Positions 1-9,176 of a DNA stretch of 64,000 bases are shown here, piece after piece. Position numbers and translations under genes: made by a program. The stretch is from an uncultured Clostridia bacterium (GTDB lineage Bacteria; Bacillota; Clostridia; TANB77; CAG-508). Under the pieces are notes generated by a model. The model was not told the origin of the DNA. It ran no database searches and was given only the letters and a program-made list of their open reading frames with translations. The first letter of the stretch is position 1. Each line of letters begins with the position of its first letter. The stretch lies in NCBI GenBank assembly GCA_934122235.1, contig CAKOWE010000005.1, positions 28,314 through 92,313 on the forward strand. The letters are read 5' to 3'.

Positions 1-1190
1 TTCCTTCTGATAACGCTGTCATCTTTCCTGTTGATGATATTGACATTACTCTTGAATTACTTGATGACCAAGTAACTTTCTTATTTGTTGCATTACTTGG
101 TGTTATTGTTACTTCTAAAGGTTCAAGCACTTGACCTACTGTCGTTGTAAATCCTAATGGAGATATTTCAATACTTTTTACTGGTACTTTATTATCTTTT
201 ACATTTACTGTACATATAGCTTTTTTGTTTCCATCAACTGTTTGAGCTGTTATCATCGCAGTTCCTTCTGATAGTGCTGTCATTTTTCCTGTTGATGATA
301 TTGACATTACACTAGGGTTACTTGATGACCATTTTATACTTTTGTTTGTTGCATTACTTGGCGTTATTGTTACTTCTAAAGGTTCAAGCACTTGACCTAC
401 TGTTGTTGTAAATCCTAATGGAGATATTTCAATACTCTTTACTGGTACTTTATTATCTTTTACATTTACTGTACATATAGCTTTTTTGTTTCCATCAACT
501 GTTTGAGCTGTTATCATCGCAGTTCCTTCTGATAGTGCTGTCATTTTTCCTGTTGATGATATTGACATTACACTAGGGTTACTTGATGACCATTTTATAC
601 TTTTGTTTGTTGCATTACTTGGCGTTATTGTTACTTCTAAAGGTTCAAGCACTTGACCTACTGTTGTTGTAAATTCTAATGGAGATAATTCAATATTTTG
701 AACAGGAATTATATTGTCTCTTACAGTTACTTTACATGTATCCTTTTTGCTTCCATTTTCTGTTTTTGCTGTTATAATTGCAGTTCCTTTTGATTTTGCT
801 ACCATTCTTCCTGTTGATGATACTGATACTACACTAGGATTGCTTGATGACCAATATACCGTTTTATTTACTACGTTACTTGGTGTAAAGGTTACATTTA
901 TTAAGCCAATATTTTGTCCAACTGAAGCTAAGATACTATGAGTATCTAACTCGATTTTTTCAACTGTTACTTTATCTTTTACAGTTATTGTACAAGTATC
1001 TTTTTTGTTTCCATCCACTGTTTTTACTGTTATAACTGCTTTTCCCTTTGATTTTGCTATCATTCTTCCTGTTGATGATATTGATACTACACTAGAGTTG
1101 CTTGATGACCATGTAACATTTTTGTTTGTTGCATTACTTGGTGTTATTGTTATTTTTCTTGGTTGAATAATTTCACCAACAGTTGCAGTA
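1..1190 (-). repeat. 261-bp tandem repeats coding for 87-residue Ig-like domains
   Basis: The landmark gttcaagcacttgacctact starts at 121, 382 and 643, a strict 261-bp period. The units at 121-381 and 382-642 are nearly identical base for base. More diverged units follow in register near 904 and 1165. The period is a multiple of three, so copy number can change without breaking the frame. The array runs off the window at base 1. Confidence 0.9.
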
Positions 1191-1375
1191 TATGTATGTC
1201 TTGCAAAAGAAACACTTTTTACTGCTATTTTTACACTTCTACTACTACCTAATGTACTTGCGTAAGTTGCACTTGAATAATTTATTGTACTAGCGTTTAT
1301 TGATTTATTTGAAAATATTACCAATAAACTTAATGTAATCATTAATACAGTTAATAATTTAGACTTTATTTTCAT
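1..1375 (-). CDS. Surface protein with tandem bacterial Ig-like (BIG2) repeats, 3' end beyond the window
   Basis: The reading frame is open from an ATG at 1375 to the window edge, giving at least 458 residues. A GGGGG ribosome site lies upstream. The first 25-30 residues form a signal peptide (MKIKSKLL, then a hydrophobic run to about residue 20). After a short linker come Ig-like domains of about 87 residues, each with the BIG2 signature (TPSNATNK, WSSSN.SV, ISSTGKM, G.A.IT) and ending in a T-V-x-D-G-N-K-K strand. BIG2 domains are usual in secreted adhesins and wall proteins. The last repeats before the edge are nearly identical at DNA level. The C-terminus, and so any wall anchor, is not visible. 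Confidence 0.85.
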   Translation of the reverse strand, partial: MKIKSKLLTVLMITLSLLVIFSNKSINASTINYSSATYASTLGSSRSVKIAVKSVSFARHTYTATVGEIIQPRKITITPSNATNKNVTWSSSNSSVVSISSTGRMIAKSKGKAVITVKTVDGNKKDTCTITVKDKVTVEKIELDTHSILASVGQNIGLINVTFTPSNVVNKTVYWSSSNPSVVSVSSTGRMVAKSKGTAIITAKTENGSKKDTCKVTVRDNIIPVQNIELSPLEFTTTVGQVLEPLEVTITPSNATNKSIKWSSSNPSVMSISSTGKMTALSEGTAMITAQTVDGNKKAICTVNVKDNKVPVKSIEISPLGFTTTVGQVLEPLEVTITPSNATNKSIKWSSSNPSVMSISSTGKMTALSEGTAMITAQTVDGNKKAICTVNVKDNKVPVKSIEISPLGFTTTVGQVLEPLEVTITPSNATNKKVTWSSSNSRVMSISSTGKMTALSEG

Positions 1376-1510
1376 AAATAAATTCTACCCCCTTCGGCAC
1401 AATTATAGCATAATATTCCAAACTTTACAATAAAAAAATGTAAATTATGTAAATTATTGTAATCTACTAAAAAATTGTTATTTCTTTATATAAACCGATT
1501 TAATACAACA

Positions 1511-1551
1511 AAAAAGATAAATAGAATAATAATTATACTATTTACCTTTTT
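1511..1551 (-). terminator. Probable terminator of the spoIIM-xerD unit
   Basis: An imperfect, long AT-rich inverted repeat lies just beyond the xerD stop. On the minus strand it is followed by a run of six T. Its position and form fit a rho-independent terminator. Confidence 0.6.
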
Positions 1552-1557
1552 GCTGTG

Positions 1558-2439
1558 TTATGCTCTTGGATGAGCTTTTTTGTATATATTTTTTATACTT
1601 TCATCTTGAAATTGCATATAAACTTGTGTTGAAGATATATCTGAATGTCCTAACATTGTTTGTATCGCTTTTAAATCAGCACCATTTTGTAAAAGATGTG
1701 TTGCAAATGAATGTCTTAATACATGTGGAGTAATCTCTTTTGATATATGTGCTTGTTCTTTATAATATTTTACTATTTTCCAAAAACCTTGTCTTGTTAA
1801 CCTTTTTCCATTAATATTTACAAACAAAGCTTTTACAGAATCATCTTTTATTATTATTGGTCTTGCTTTTTCTATATATTCTTTTAAGGCTTTTAAAGAC
1901 ATCGTTCCTAATGGTATATTTCTTTGTTTTGAGGCTGTTTTACATACTACATAACCTTGTTCAAAATTTACAGCATCAACATCTAATGATATTATTTCAG
2001 TAACTCTCATCCCAGTAGCATATGCAAATTCTAACATTGCCTTATCTCTCATACCTTTTAAATCTTCTGTACTTGGTTGTTCTAATAATAATTCTACTTC
2101 TTGTGAAGATAATACACTTGGTGCTTTTTTTTCTATCTTTGGTGATTGAATTCCATCTGTTGGATCTACTTTTATATTTTTCGTTCTTAATAAATATTGG
2201 TAAAATGATCTTATTGAAGCTAGGCTTCTTGATATTGTTGATGATTTCTTATTGTTCTTTTGTAAAAATTTTAAATATGCATTTATGTCTTCGAATTCAA
2301 TATTTAGATAATCTAATCCTTTTTTAGAAACATATTCCTCGTATTGAACTATATCTCTTTTGTAAGATTGTAATGTGTTCTCTGATAGTTTCTTATCATT
2401 TTTTAAGAATTCTAAAAAATCATTAATTTGTTTTTCCAT
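1558..2439 (-). CDS. xerD: Tyrosine recombinase XerD
   Basis: This 293-residue protein is full length for XerC/XerD, which resolve chromosome dimers at dif with FtsK. The N-terminal SAM-like core-binding domain covers about residues 1-90. The catalytic set is complete: R145 (GMR), K171, H239-x-x-R242 (HVLRH), H265 (GH) and the nucleophile Y274 (VYMQF). It sits directly downstream of spoIIM on the same strand; the spoIIM-xerD(ripX) neighbourhood is also seen in Bacillus, which favours XerD over a mobile-element integrase. AGAGGTG precedes the ATG. Confidence 0.88.
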   Translation of the reverse strand: MEKQINDFLEFLKNDKKLSENTLQSYKRDIVQYEEYVSKKGLDYLNIEFEDINAYLKFLQKNNKKSSTISRSLASIRSFYQYLLRTKNIKVDPTDGIQSPKIEKKAPSVLSSQEVELLLEQPSTEDLKGMRDKAMLEFAYATGMRVTEIISLDVDAVNFEQGYVVCKTASKQRNIPLGTMSLKALKEYIEKARPIIIKDDSVKALFVNINGKRLTRQGFWKIVKYYKEQAHISKEITPHVLRHSFATHLLQNGADLKAIQTMLGHSDISSTQVYMQFQDESIKNIYKKAHPRA

Positions 2440-2573
2440 TTTTAAGCACCTCTAGTATAAATTTTAATTTATGCATACTATTTAATACAAAATATATTTA
2501 CATAAATTATTCTTTTATGTTATATCAAAATACGACATAATTGTAAATAGTTTTTTTAAAAAAATAAGTTTTT

Positions 2574-3215
2574 TTAAATATATTTTACATAATTTTGTAA
2601 AAAGCTAGTAGATACATATACTTCCACAAATGCTGAAATAACTAAAACAATACAAAAGAAAACAGAAAAAGCACTGTGCCTACAAATTTCTAATTTTATG
2701 TTTTCTCTTCGTCTATCTTTCATAATTGATTTATACAATCTTATTCCACTTATCGCTAATGCAAACATTGCAGGTATAAATATAATATTATGTATCAAAA
2801 GTGTGCTTATTGACAAAAGTGCACCTTTACCTCCAAAAGTCGCCATTAAACATGATATTGTATAACTTAGTGCAAATCCTCTATATGCTATAATAGCATA
2901 TACAATTGGTACTCCAATCACTGTACAGCCCATAAACCACAATAAAAATCCTAATAACATATTGCTTTTAATTGTATCTTTTAGCAAAGCCATTTTATCT
3001 ATTGTATTTTCGTTATTTTTTAATTCGCCTACAAAATTATTTACATATGAATTTATTTCCTGTTTCTGAATCTCCGTTGAATTATTAACAAATACAACTC
3101 CTGCTACAATCCCTATTATAAATATTAATGTAATTATTGAATATTCCTTTATATTATTTACAATATGATTATATATAACATTTCTATCTTTGGTATTTTT
3201 TTTAATTTTCTTCAT
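2574..3215 (-). CDS. spoIIM: Stage II sporulation protein M
   Basis: This 213-residue protein is almost entirely membrane-embedded, with hydrophobic segments near residues 27-46, 88-110, 112-140, 140-165 and 185-205. The SpoIIM/DUF95 signature GFALSYTI is followed by F-G-G-K-G. SpoIIM works with SpoIID and SpoIIP in septal peptidoglycan remodelling during engulfment of the forespore. A GGAG site precedes the ATG. xerD follows after 134 bases. With sigH at 44 kb it suggests a spore-former or a recent descendant of one. Confidence 0.87.
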   Translation of the reverse strand: MKKIKKNTKDRNVIYNHIVNNIKEYSIITLIFIIGIVAGVVFVNNSTEIQKQEINSYVNNFVGELKNNENTIDKMALLKDTIKSNMLLGFLLWFMGCTVIGVPIVYAIIAYRGFALSYTISCLMATFGGKGALLSISTLLIHNIIFIPAMFALAISGIRLYKSIMKDRRRENIKLEICRHSAFSVFFCIVLVISAFVEVYVSTSFLQNYVKYI

Positions 3216-3263
3216 ATGTTATCACGCTCCTAACATAATATCTATGCAATAAATAAAAAAAAA

Positions 3264-3280
3264 GAACAAATAAATTGTTC
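3264..3280 (-). terminator. Terminator after the EndoQ gene
   Basis: The stem GAACAA/TTGTTC with a five-base loop is flanked by A and T runs on both sides. It lies between the EndoQ stop and spoIIM, and could act in either direction. Confidence 0.65.
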
Positions 3281-3299
3281 CTTTTTTACATTAAAGTAA

Positions 3300-4499
3300 T
3301 TATTCATTACTTACTTTAATGTGTCCATATATTCCTCCACCACCAGCTTGTATATCAACATTGCCATCGCGTGCATTTATTATATTTTTTGCAATTTTTT
3401 CTCCAACCACTGCCTCTATATCATCAAAAGATAATTTATGCAATATATTCATTTCTGTTTCAAATGTATTTAATAATTTGTCAATTGTTTTACTTCCTAA
3501 TCCTGGTATAAAAGTAAGTGGTATTTGATAATAATAAGGTGGTCTATCTTGTGGACTTATTGTTTTTGGTTTATCCTTAATTTGCTCTATTCTATCAAAA
3601 ACACCCATAGTAACATTTCTACTATCACAAGTATCACATTTAGTAACTGGTGCCTCACCTGCTATATTCTTTTCACATACCTCGCAATAAGTTCTGTGAT
3701 ATTTACCTAACTTTGGATCTAACCCGTAATTGGCTATAATTTTTCTTCCATCTTCTTTCTTTAAAGCTTTTAATATTTCTTTAAAACTTATGTCTTCTAC
3801 CAAAATTTTATTGTACTCTCTTGCAATCTTAGGTAAAGAGTGTGCATCTGAATTAGTTAAAAATGTCTTATTTTCCAATTCTGATATTGTATCAGCCAAA
3901 AAAGTATCGGAACTCAATCCCAATTCAATTGCTAATATTTTATTATATTTTTCTTTGAATATTTTTTCTAATCTATCAGTACAATTTCCATAAAAGCTTT
4001 TGTGCGGAGTAAACGCATGTGCAGGTACTAAAATTCCATTATACTTTTCTACAATATCTAATAATTCATAAGCTGAAATATCAGCTCTTTGTGAACTTAA
4101 AGTTATATTCTTTATGTGATGGCTCATTTCGTTTGAAAAATTCTTTATATCACTTAAAGATGGAAAATAACATAAATTATGAGCGCTTCCTGTTTTCCCA
4201 TGTTCATTTATCTCAGAAGTTTCTATTTCACTTCCAAGTATTATACATACTTTATCTTTATATATAATGCCTCCATCTTTTATTTCATAAGCATCTCCTG
4301 ATGTTAAAAATTTTTCTATATCTTCTATAACATAAGGAGATGCACAATCTATAATTCCAACAACGTTAATTCCTTTTCTATCAACACATTCCCTTGCAAT
4401 GTTAGCAAAATTCAAAGATTTTGCTGCTGTTATTTTTATTGGTTTATTATTTTCGCTTCTTCCTATGTGAACGTGTAAATCTGCAAATATTTCGTACAT
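3300..4499 (-). CDS. Endonuclease Q-like PHP-domain DNA repair protein
   Basis: This 399-residue protein begins with a PHP metal-dependent phosphoesterase domain (D-L-H-V-H at 7-11, G-S-E at 89-91, H161 and N-S-D-A-H at 216-220). A four-cysteine zinc motif follows (C272, C275, C288, C291), then a helix-hairpin-helix DNA-binding segment starting at I-P-G-L-G 331-335. This order matches Endonuclease Q, which nicks DNA 5' of deaminated bases such as uracil and hypoxanthine. It is the last gene of a run with two unknown genes (gap 38 bases), so they may share a transcript. Confidence 0.78.
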   Translation of the reverse strand: MYEIFADLHVHIGRSENNKPIKITAAKSLNFANIARECVDRKGINVVGIIDCASPYVIEDIEKFLTSGDAYEIKDGGIIYKDKVCIILGSEIETSEINEHGKTGSAHNLCYFPSLSDIKNFSNEMSHHIKNITLSSQRADISAYELLDIVEKYNGILVPAHAFTPHKSFYGNCTDRLEKIFKEKYNKILAIELGLSSDTFLADTISELENKTFLTNSDAHSLPKIAREYNKILVEDISFKEILKALKKEDGRKIIANYGLDPKLGKYHRTYCEVCEKNIAGEAPVTKCDTCDSRNVTMGVFDRIEQIKDKPKTISPQDRPPYYYQIPLTFIPGLGSKTIDKLLNTFETEMNILHKLSFDDIEAVVGEKIAKNIINARDGNVDIQAGGGGIYGHIKVSNE

Positions 4500-4537
4500 T
4501 TTTTATATCCTTCCTAGTTATTTAACATTAGAATTTA

Positions 4538-4912
4538 TTAACGCTCTTCTCCAACTGCTCCTGTTTCTTTTGACTTAGTACTCTCGTATATGGTGTAACC
4601 ATCATCATCTATTACAGCATGATCTATATCTTTTCCTTTTTCACCTGATAATCTTTCCTTTATAGCCTTTCCAAGGGCTTCAGCCATATCTTCAGTATTT
4701 CTAATTGGCTTTTGACCCATTTCACTTTTTAATTGGCTAACTAAATCTTTTGGAATTGTATCATCCTTTTTAATATTAGCAATAGGTTTTTTCTCATTTT
4801 GGGTCTCTAGTGTTTCTCTAGCACTAGTAAGAACTTCTATGCATTCATTTATGTCATCTGCTCTATTCACTCCAATAATAAGATAATCTAGATATGTAAT
4901 TTCCTTAGACAT
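4538..4912 (-). CDS. Conserved-looking hypothetical protein, 124 aa
   Basis: I do not recognise this protein. It is short, soluble and charged, with a helical N-terminal half and a glycine/lysine-rich, probably disordered tail. Its ATG overlaps the end of the upstream gene by eight bases, a sign of translational coupling. The EndoQ-like gene starts 38 bases after its stop. It could be a partner of either neighbour; no function is claimed. Confidence 0.6.
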   Translation of the reverse strand: MSKEITYLDYLIIGVNRADDINECIEVLTSARETLETQNEKKPIANIKKDDTIPKDLVSQLKSEMGQKPIRNTEDMAEALGKAIKERLSGEKGKDIDHAVIDDDGYTIYESTKSKETGAVGEER

Positions 4913-5450
4913 TTATTTTTACCTCCCTCATTTGTTCAACAAAATCAACAAATTGCCCCATATATATATTTTTCTTATCTTTTAAATTTCTTTCTCTAAG
5001 TAAAACTAATGCTTCATCTACAGGAAATCCTCTTCTTTCAGGTCTATGCATAAGCATACCGCCAAAGTTGTCAACCAACTCTAGTATATCACTTTCTTTT
5101 TCTCTTGGTTCACTTCCGCTATATCTATTTTGTTCTAAGCAAATCTTACAAAATCTTTCTGAAAATCCTAAAGTTCTTAAAAAGTTAGCACTATCTCTAG
5201 CGTATAATTCAATTTCTTCTCTAGTTTGTGGATTGTCTTTCTTTTTGCATGCACATAACAAACAAGCTGTAAGTACTAAATTTTCATCCACATCAATGTT
5301 CATTTTATCTATAAAAAGCTTTGCTAATTCCGTTTTTAATATTACTGATTTGTCATAAAATATATCAACTTTCTTTTTTAAGTAATATACTATTTCCATT
5401 TTTCTTATATAATCTGGTTCTTGTAAAATATATTCTGCAAAGGTTTCCAT
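4905..5450 (-). CDS. Hypothetical protein, 181 aa, first gene of the EndoQ run
   Basis: I do not recognise this protein with confidence. It is soluble and mostly helical. A central C-L-L-C-A-C segment and a later E-x-D-x-L-E-L-V-D-N-F stretch recall helices of HD-type phosphohydrolases, but the canonical HD pair is not visible. AAGGATG precedes the ATG. It overlaps the next gene by eight bases and leads into the EndoQ-like gene. Confidence 0.6.
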   Translation of the reverse strand: METFAEYILQEPDYIRKMEIVYYLKKKVDIFYDKSVILKTELAKLFIDKMNIDVDENLVLTACLLCACKKKDNPQTREEIELYARDSANFLRTLGFSERFCKICLEQNRYSGSEPREKESDILELVDNFGGMLMHRPERRGFPVDEALVLLRERNLKDKKNIYMGQFVDFVEQMREVKINV

Positions 5451-5603
5451 TTTTATATCATCCTTTCTAACTTTCTTTTGTAAGAAAAACCAAATATTTT
5501 TCCTTTTACTTTAGAACTCTTCTTTTTAGGCTATTATATTTCATTAAAATATATTTTTCAACATTTGTAATATAATCTTAATACTAGTGTAATATTATTG
5601 TAA

Positions 5604-6038
5604 TTAAATATTCTGTATTGCGTTTCTTGCTAGTTCGTCACATCTATTGTTATATTCGTTATCTGCATGTCCTTTTACTTTTATAAAAGTTATTTTATGT
5701 TGTTGAGTAAATTCATATAAACTTTCCCATAATTCTTTGTTTTTAACTGGTTCTTTATTTGCGGTTTTCCAGTTGTTTTTTCTCCAATTATATATCCAGC
5801 CTTGATTAAACGCATTTACAACATAAGCACTATCGCTATATATTTCTACATCACATTCATGTTTTAATATTTTTAGTCCCTCTAATACTGCTGTTATTTC
5901 CATAATATTATTAGTAGTATTTTTACACCCTCCACTAATTTCTTTTTTTATATCTTTATACATTAGTATTGTTCCCCAGCCACCAGGTCCTGGATTACCA
6001 GAGCAAGCGCCATCTGTGTATATTATAACTTTATCCAA
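5604..6038 (-). CDS. rnhA: Ribonuclease H type 1
   Basis: This 144-residue RNase HI removes the RNA strand of RNA-DNA hybrids such as R-loops and primers. The active-site acids are D9 (YTDGACSGNPG), E47 (MEITA), D69 (YSDSAY) and D134, with H124 in K-G-H-A-D-N. The basic loop around residues 84-100 resembles the handle of the E. coli type. Start is a TTG eight bases after AAGGGGGAAG. It is divergent from tmcAL. A second RNase H, RnhB, is at 35.5 kb. Confidence 0.93.
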   Translation of the reverse strand: MDKVIIYTDGACSGNPGPGGWGTILMYKDIKKEISGGCKNTTNNIMEITAVLEGLKILKHECDVEIYSDSAYVVNAFNQGWIYNWRKNNWKTANKEPVKNKELWESLYEFTQQHKITFIKVKGHADNEYNNRCDELARNAIQNI

Positions 6039-6174
6039 AAAACTTCCCCCTTATATTGTTTTTTTTGTTTTATTGTGTTATTATATCAATTAATTGTAAA
6101 TCAAACAATAATAATGATAAATTAGTCTATTTTTTTATTATTTTTAACTATTTGCAACTCAAACGGAGGTTTTT

Positions 6175-7425
6175 ATGGGAAAGATTCTTGGCATTATAGC
6201 CGAATATAATCCATTTCATAATGGTCATTTATATCACATTAATCAATCTAAAGAACTAGTAAATCCTGATTATACCGTATGTATTGTTTCCGGAAATTTT
6301 GTTCAAAGAGGGAATGTATCTATAATAGATAAATGGTCAAAAACTGAAATGGCTCTTAGAGGCGGAGCAAACTTAGTAATTGAATTACCAACAATATACA
6401 GTATTTCTAGTGCAGAAAACTTCTCAGAAGGATGCATTAAAATATTAAGTTCCTTTAAATCCGATACTGTTTTATCTTTCGGCAGTGAATGCGGAGACAT
6501 AAATACATTAGACAGATTTGCAGAAATATTATATAAAGAACCTCCCGAATATAAATCTTTATTAAACCATGAGTTACAAACCGGTGTTTCTTATCCAAAA
6601 GCTAGAGAAAACGCTTTGCTTATGTATGTTAATGATATTAGAAAATATGCTAACACTCTTTCTTGTCCCAACAACATATTAGGAATAGAATATTTAAAAG
6701 CTATAAAAAGACTTAAAAGCAATATTTTACCAATTACATTAAAAAGATTTGGTGTTGAGCATGACAGTTCTAATATTGTAGATTCTTTTGCCAGTGCAAC
6801 ACATATAAGAACTCTACTTTGTGAAAATAAAGATATTTCAAAATTAGTACCTAGATTTACATATGATATACTTGCTAGGCAAATAAATAGTGGAAAATCT
6901 GTATTAGATATCGCAGCTTTCGAAAGGGAAATTTTATATTCTTTGCGCAGAATGACAAATAACGAAATCAAAAATTTACCAGACGTTACTGAAAGTCTAG
7001 CGAACTCATTAATATACGCTATAAATTCTTGTAACTCATACTCTGAAGTTATTGACATGGTAAAATCAAAAACATATACATTGTCTAGAATAAAAAGAAT
7101 TTTATTATACGCATTACTTGGCATTACTAAAGACGATATGGAAAATTCAAGAAAAACTAAACCATATATTCGTGTATTAGGACTAGATGAAAAAGGAAAA
7201 GAATTATTATCTGAACTTGCCAAATCAAATTCTAAAGTTCCGGTAATTACATCTGTTAAAAATTTTTATACAACTTCTAATAATAAAATATTAAATAGAA
7301 TGTTAAATTTAGATATATTAGCAACGAATATATATACTTTAGAATATCTTAATGATTCACAAGCTAATTTAGATTATACTCAAAAACTTGTAACACTCCC
7401 TACCGAAAAAGATTATATAAAATAG
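6175..7425 (+). CDS. tmcAL: tRNA(Met) cytidine acetate ligase TmcAL
   Basis: This 416-residue protein is full length for the YlbM/TmcAL family, which uses ATP and acetate to make N4-acetylcytidine at the wobble base of elongator tRNA-Met. The nucleotidyltransferase signature is at the N-terminus (A-E-Y-N-P-F-H-N-G-H at 9-18) and is followed by S-G-N-F-V-Q-R-G. The ATG follows an ACGGAGG site. It is a single gene, divergent from rnhA and convergent with galE across a shared terminator. Confidence 0.88.
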   Translation: MGKILGIIAEYNPFHNGHLYHINQSKELVNPDYTVCIVSGNFVQRGNVSIIDKWSKTEMALRGGANLVIELPTIYSISSAENFSEGCIKILSSFKSDTVLSFGSECGDINTLDRFAEILYKEPPEYKSLLNHELQTGVSYPKARENALLMYVNDIRKYANTLSCPNNILGIEYLKAIKRLKSNILPITLKRFGVEHDSSNIVDSFASATHIRTLLCENKDISKLVPRFTYDILARQINSGKSVLDIAAFEREILYSLRRMTNNEIKNLPDVTESLANSLIYAINSCNSYSEVIDMVKSKTYTLSRIKRILLYALLGITKDDMENSRKTKPYIRVLGLDEKGKELLSELAKSNSKVPVITSVKNFYTTSNNKILNRMLNLDILATNIYTLEYLNDSQANLDYTQKLVTLPTEKDYIK

Positions 7426-7431
7426 AAAATA

Positions 7432-7463
7432 AAAAACCATAATTTTTATTAATTATGGTTTTT
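7432..7463. terminator. Bidirectional terminator between tmcAL and galE
   Basis: The stem AAAAACCATAAT/ATTATGGTTTTT has 12 perfect pairs and an eight-base loop, with A- and T-rich flanks. The restored galE frame ends five bases away at 7468, so the hairpin fits the restored gene end. Confidence 0.85.
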
Positions 7464-7467
7464 GTTT

Positions 7468-8476
7468 TTATTTATTTTTTGTTTCTATAAAATTCCATGA
7501 ATCTCTACACATCTCTTCTATTCCCATTTCAGCTACCCAACCGAAGTTCATTCTTTGCTTTTGTTGGATTTGAATAACAAGTAGCAATATCTCCTGGTCT
7601 TCTTGCAGTTATTTTATATGGCACTTTTTTTCCAGTAGTTTTCTCAAATGCTTTCACCATATCTAACACACTATAACCAGTTCCAGTTCCTAAATTATAT
7701 ATATATAACCCAGTTTTTTCTTTCTCTAATTTTTCTAGAGCTTTTATATGTCCTTTTGCTAAATCTACAACATGAATATAATCTCTAACTCCTGTTCCAT
7801 CTGGAGTATTATAATCATTTCCAAACACAGATAATTCTTTTAATGTTCCTGCAGCAACTCTTGCTACATAAGGCATTAAATTATTTGGAATTCCTTGAGG
7901 TTCTTCACCTATTAAGCCGCTTTTATGTGCACCTACTGGATTAAAATATCTTAATATTGAAATATCCCAAGTATTATCTGATTTATATAAATCTTGTAAT
8001 ATTTGTTCTATAAATAATTTGCTAGTTCCATATGGATTTGTTGTTCCACCTGTTTTGCAATCTTCTGTAATTGGTATAATTTCTGGATCTCCATATACAG
8101 TTGCAGATGAGCTAAATATAAATTTTTTCACTCCGTATTTTCTCATTGTATCTAATAAAATTAATGCTCCTGATACATTATTCATATAATATTCTATTGG
8201 TTTTGATACTGATTCTCCAACAGACTTATACCCCGCAAAGTTTATTACTGAATCAATTTCATTTTCTTCAAATATTTTCTCTAATGTTTTTCTATCTGTA
8301 TAATCTGCTTCATAAAATTTAAATTCTTTTCCTGTTATTTTCTGTATTGCTTCTATTGATTCTGGTTTGCTATTTGAAAAATTATCTACTATTACTATTT
8401 TTCTTCCAGCATTTAATAATTCAACTGCTGTATGGCTTCCAATAAAGCCAGCTCCGCCTGTTACTAATACTGCCAT
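7468..8476 (-). CDS. galE: UDP-glucose 4-epimerase, split by a +1 shift at CGG codon 312
   Basis: GalE interconverts UDP-glucose and UDP-galactose. The frame shows the NAD-binding G-G-A-G-F-I-G motif (7-13), S124 and the Y149-x-x-x-K153 pair. The standard frame ends at residue 315 with ...NEL-R-L-G-S and stops at 7529. Skipping the C of CGG at 7541-7543 gives NEL-G-W-V-A-E-M-G-I-E-E-M-C-R-D-S-W and on to a stop at 7468, the usual GalE C-terminus and a normal 335 residues. A clear AAGGAGG lies before the ATG. A lytic transglycosylase gene lies just upstream. Confidence 0.9.
7541..7543 (-). other. Recoding site: CGG codon, +1 shift in galE
   Basis: The standard frame reads CTT CGG TTG. Skipping the C gives CTT GGT TGG, Leu-Gly-Trp. 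The standard frame stops three codons later; the +1 frame encodes the expected C-terminal helix. Confidence 0.85.
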
Positions 8477-8513
8477 TACAATTCCTCCTTTATAAAATAT
8501 ATTGCTTTATTAT

Positions 8514-9122
8514 TTAATTATATAAATCTTTGTAAATATTGTAATCTCTAACAATCTTTCTTACATAATTATTGGTTTCTTTATAAGGAATATCTTCTAT
8601 ATTACTTCCATCTGCTTTAATTATTCCCTGCTCTATCCACTTTTTTAAATTGCCTGTACCAGCATTATAAGCAGTTAATGCAAGCATATAATTATTGTCA
8701 TACTCCACTAATAATTCTGAATAATACTTTATTCCTAATTCTATATTAATTTCAGGATTATATAAACAACCTTCTGTATATTCTACTCCAATTTTTTCTG
8801 CTGTTTCTTTCGCTGTTTCTTCCATCAATTGCATTAATCCCATTGCATTGCTGTTAGATTTTATATTTGGCTTAAAATTGCTCTCCGCTTTTATTATAGC
8901 ATAAACCAGCAAGCTATCTACTCCATATTCTACTGAATATTTCTCAACATACTCAGCATATTTTTGCGGATATATCTTTTTTATCACAATATCTTGAATT
9001 TTTATTACATTGAATAATAATATCAAAATTATTATTAATACAATAATAGATATTATAGATAATTTTATTGTCTTTAATTTATTTATACTTGATTGAATAT
9101 CAGATTTTATTATCTTTTCCAA
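8514..9122 (-). CDS. Membrane-anchored lytic transglycosylase (SLT family)
   Basis: This 202-residue protein cleaves peptidoglycan glycan strands non-hydrolytically. A single membrane anchor spans about residues 21-40 and the Slt70-type domain follows. The catalytic glutamate is E80 (I-K-A-E-S-N-F), and the family motifs A-M-G-L-M-Q-L-M and L-A-L-T-A-Y-N-A-G are clear. Start is a TTG placed seven bases after GGAG. It lies between polA and galE on the same strand. Confidence 0.88.
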   Translation of the reverse strand: MEKIIKSDIQSSINKLKTIKLSIISIIVLIIILILLFNVIKIQDIVIKKIYPQKYAEYVEKYSVEYGVDSLLVYAIIKAESNFKPNIKSNSNAMGLMQLMEETAKETAEKIGVEYTEGCLYNPEINIELGIKYYSELLVEYDNNYMLALTAYNAGTGNLKKWIEQGIIKADGSNIEDIPYKETNNYVRKIVRDYNIYKDLYN

Positions 9123-9176
9123 TTTTTTCTCCTAATCTTTTGTTTGGACTATATAATATCAGAATATTTCTAATAT

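Noticed and set aside
714..941. A 75-codon plus-strand frame within the Ig-repeat region
   Set aside because: It is a shadow of the minus-strand repeat protein, caused by repeat composition.
1558..2439. Integrase of a mobile element
   Set aside because: The length, motifs and linkage to spoIIM point to chromosomal XerD, and no other element genes are nearby.
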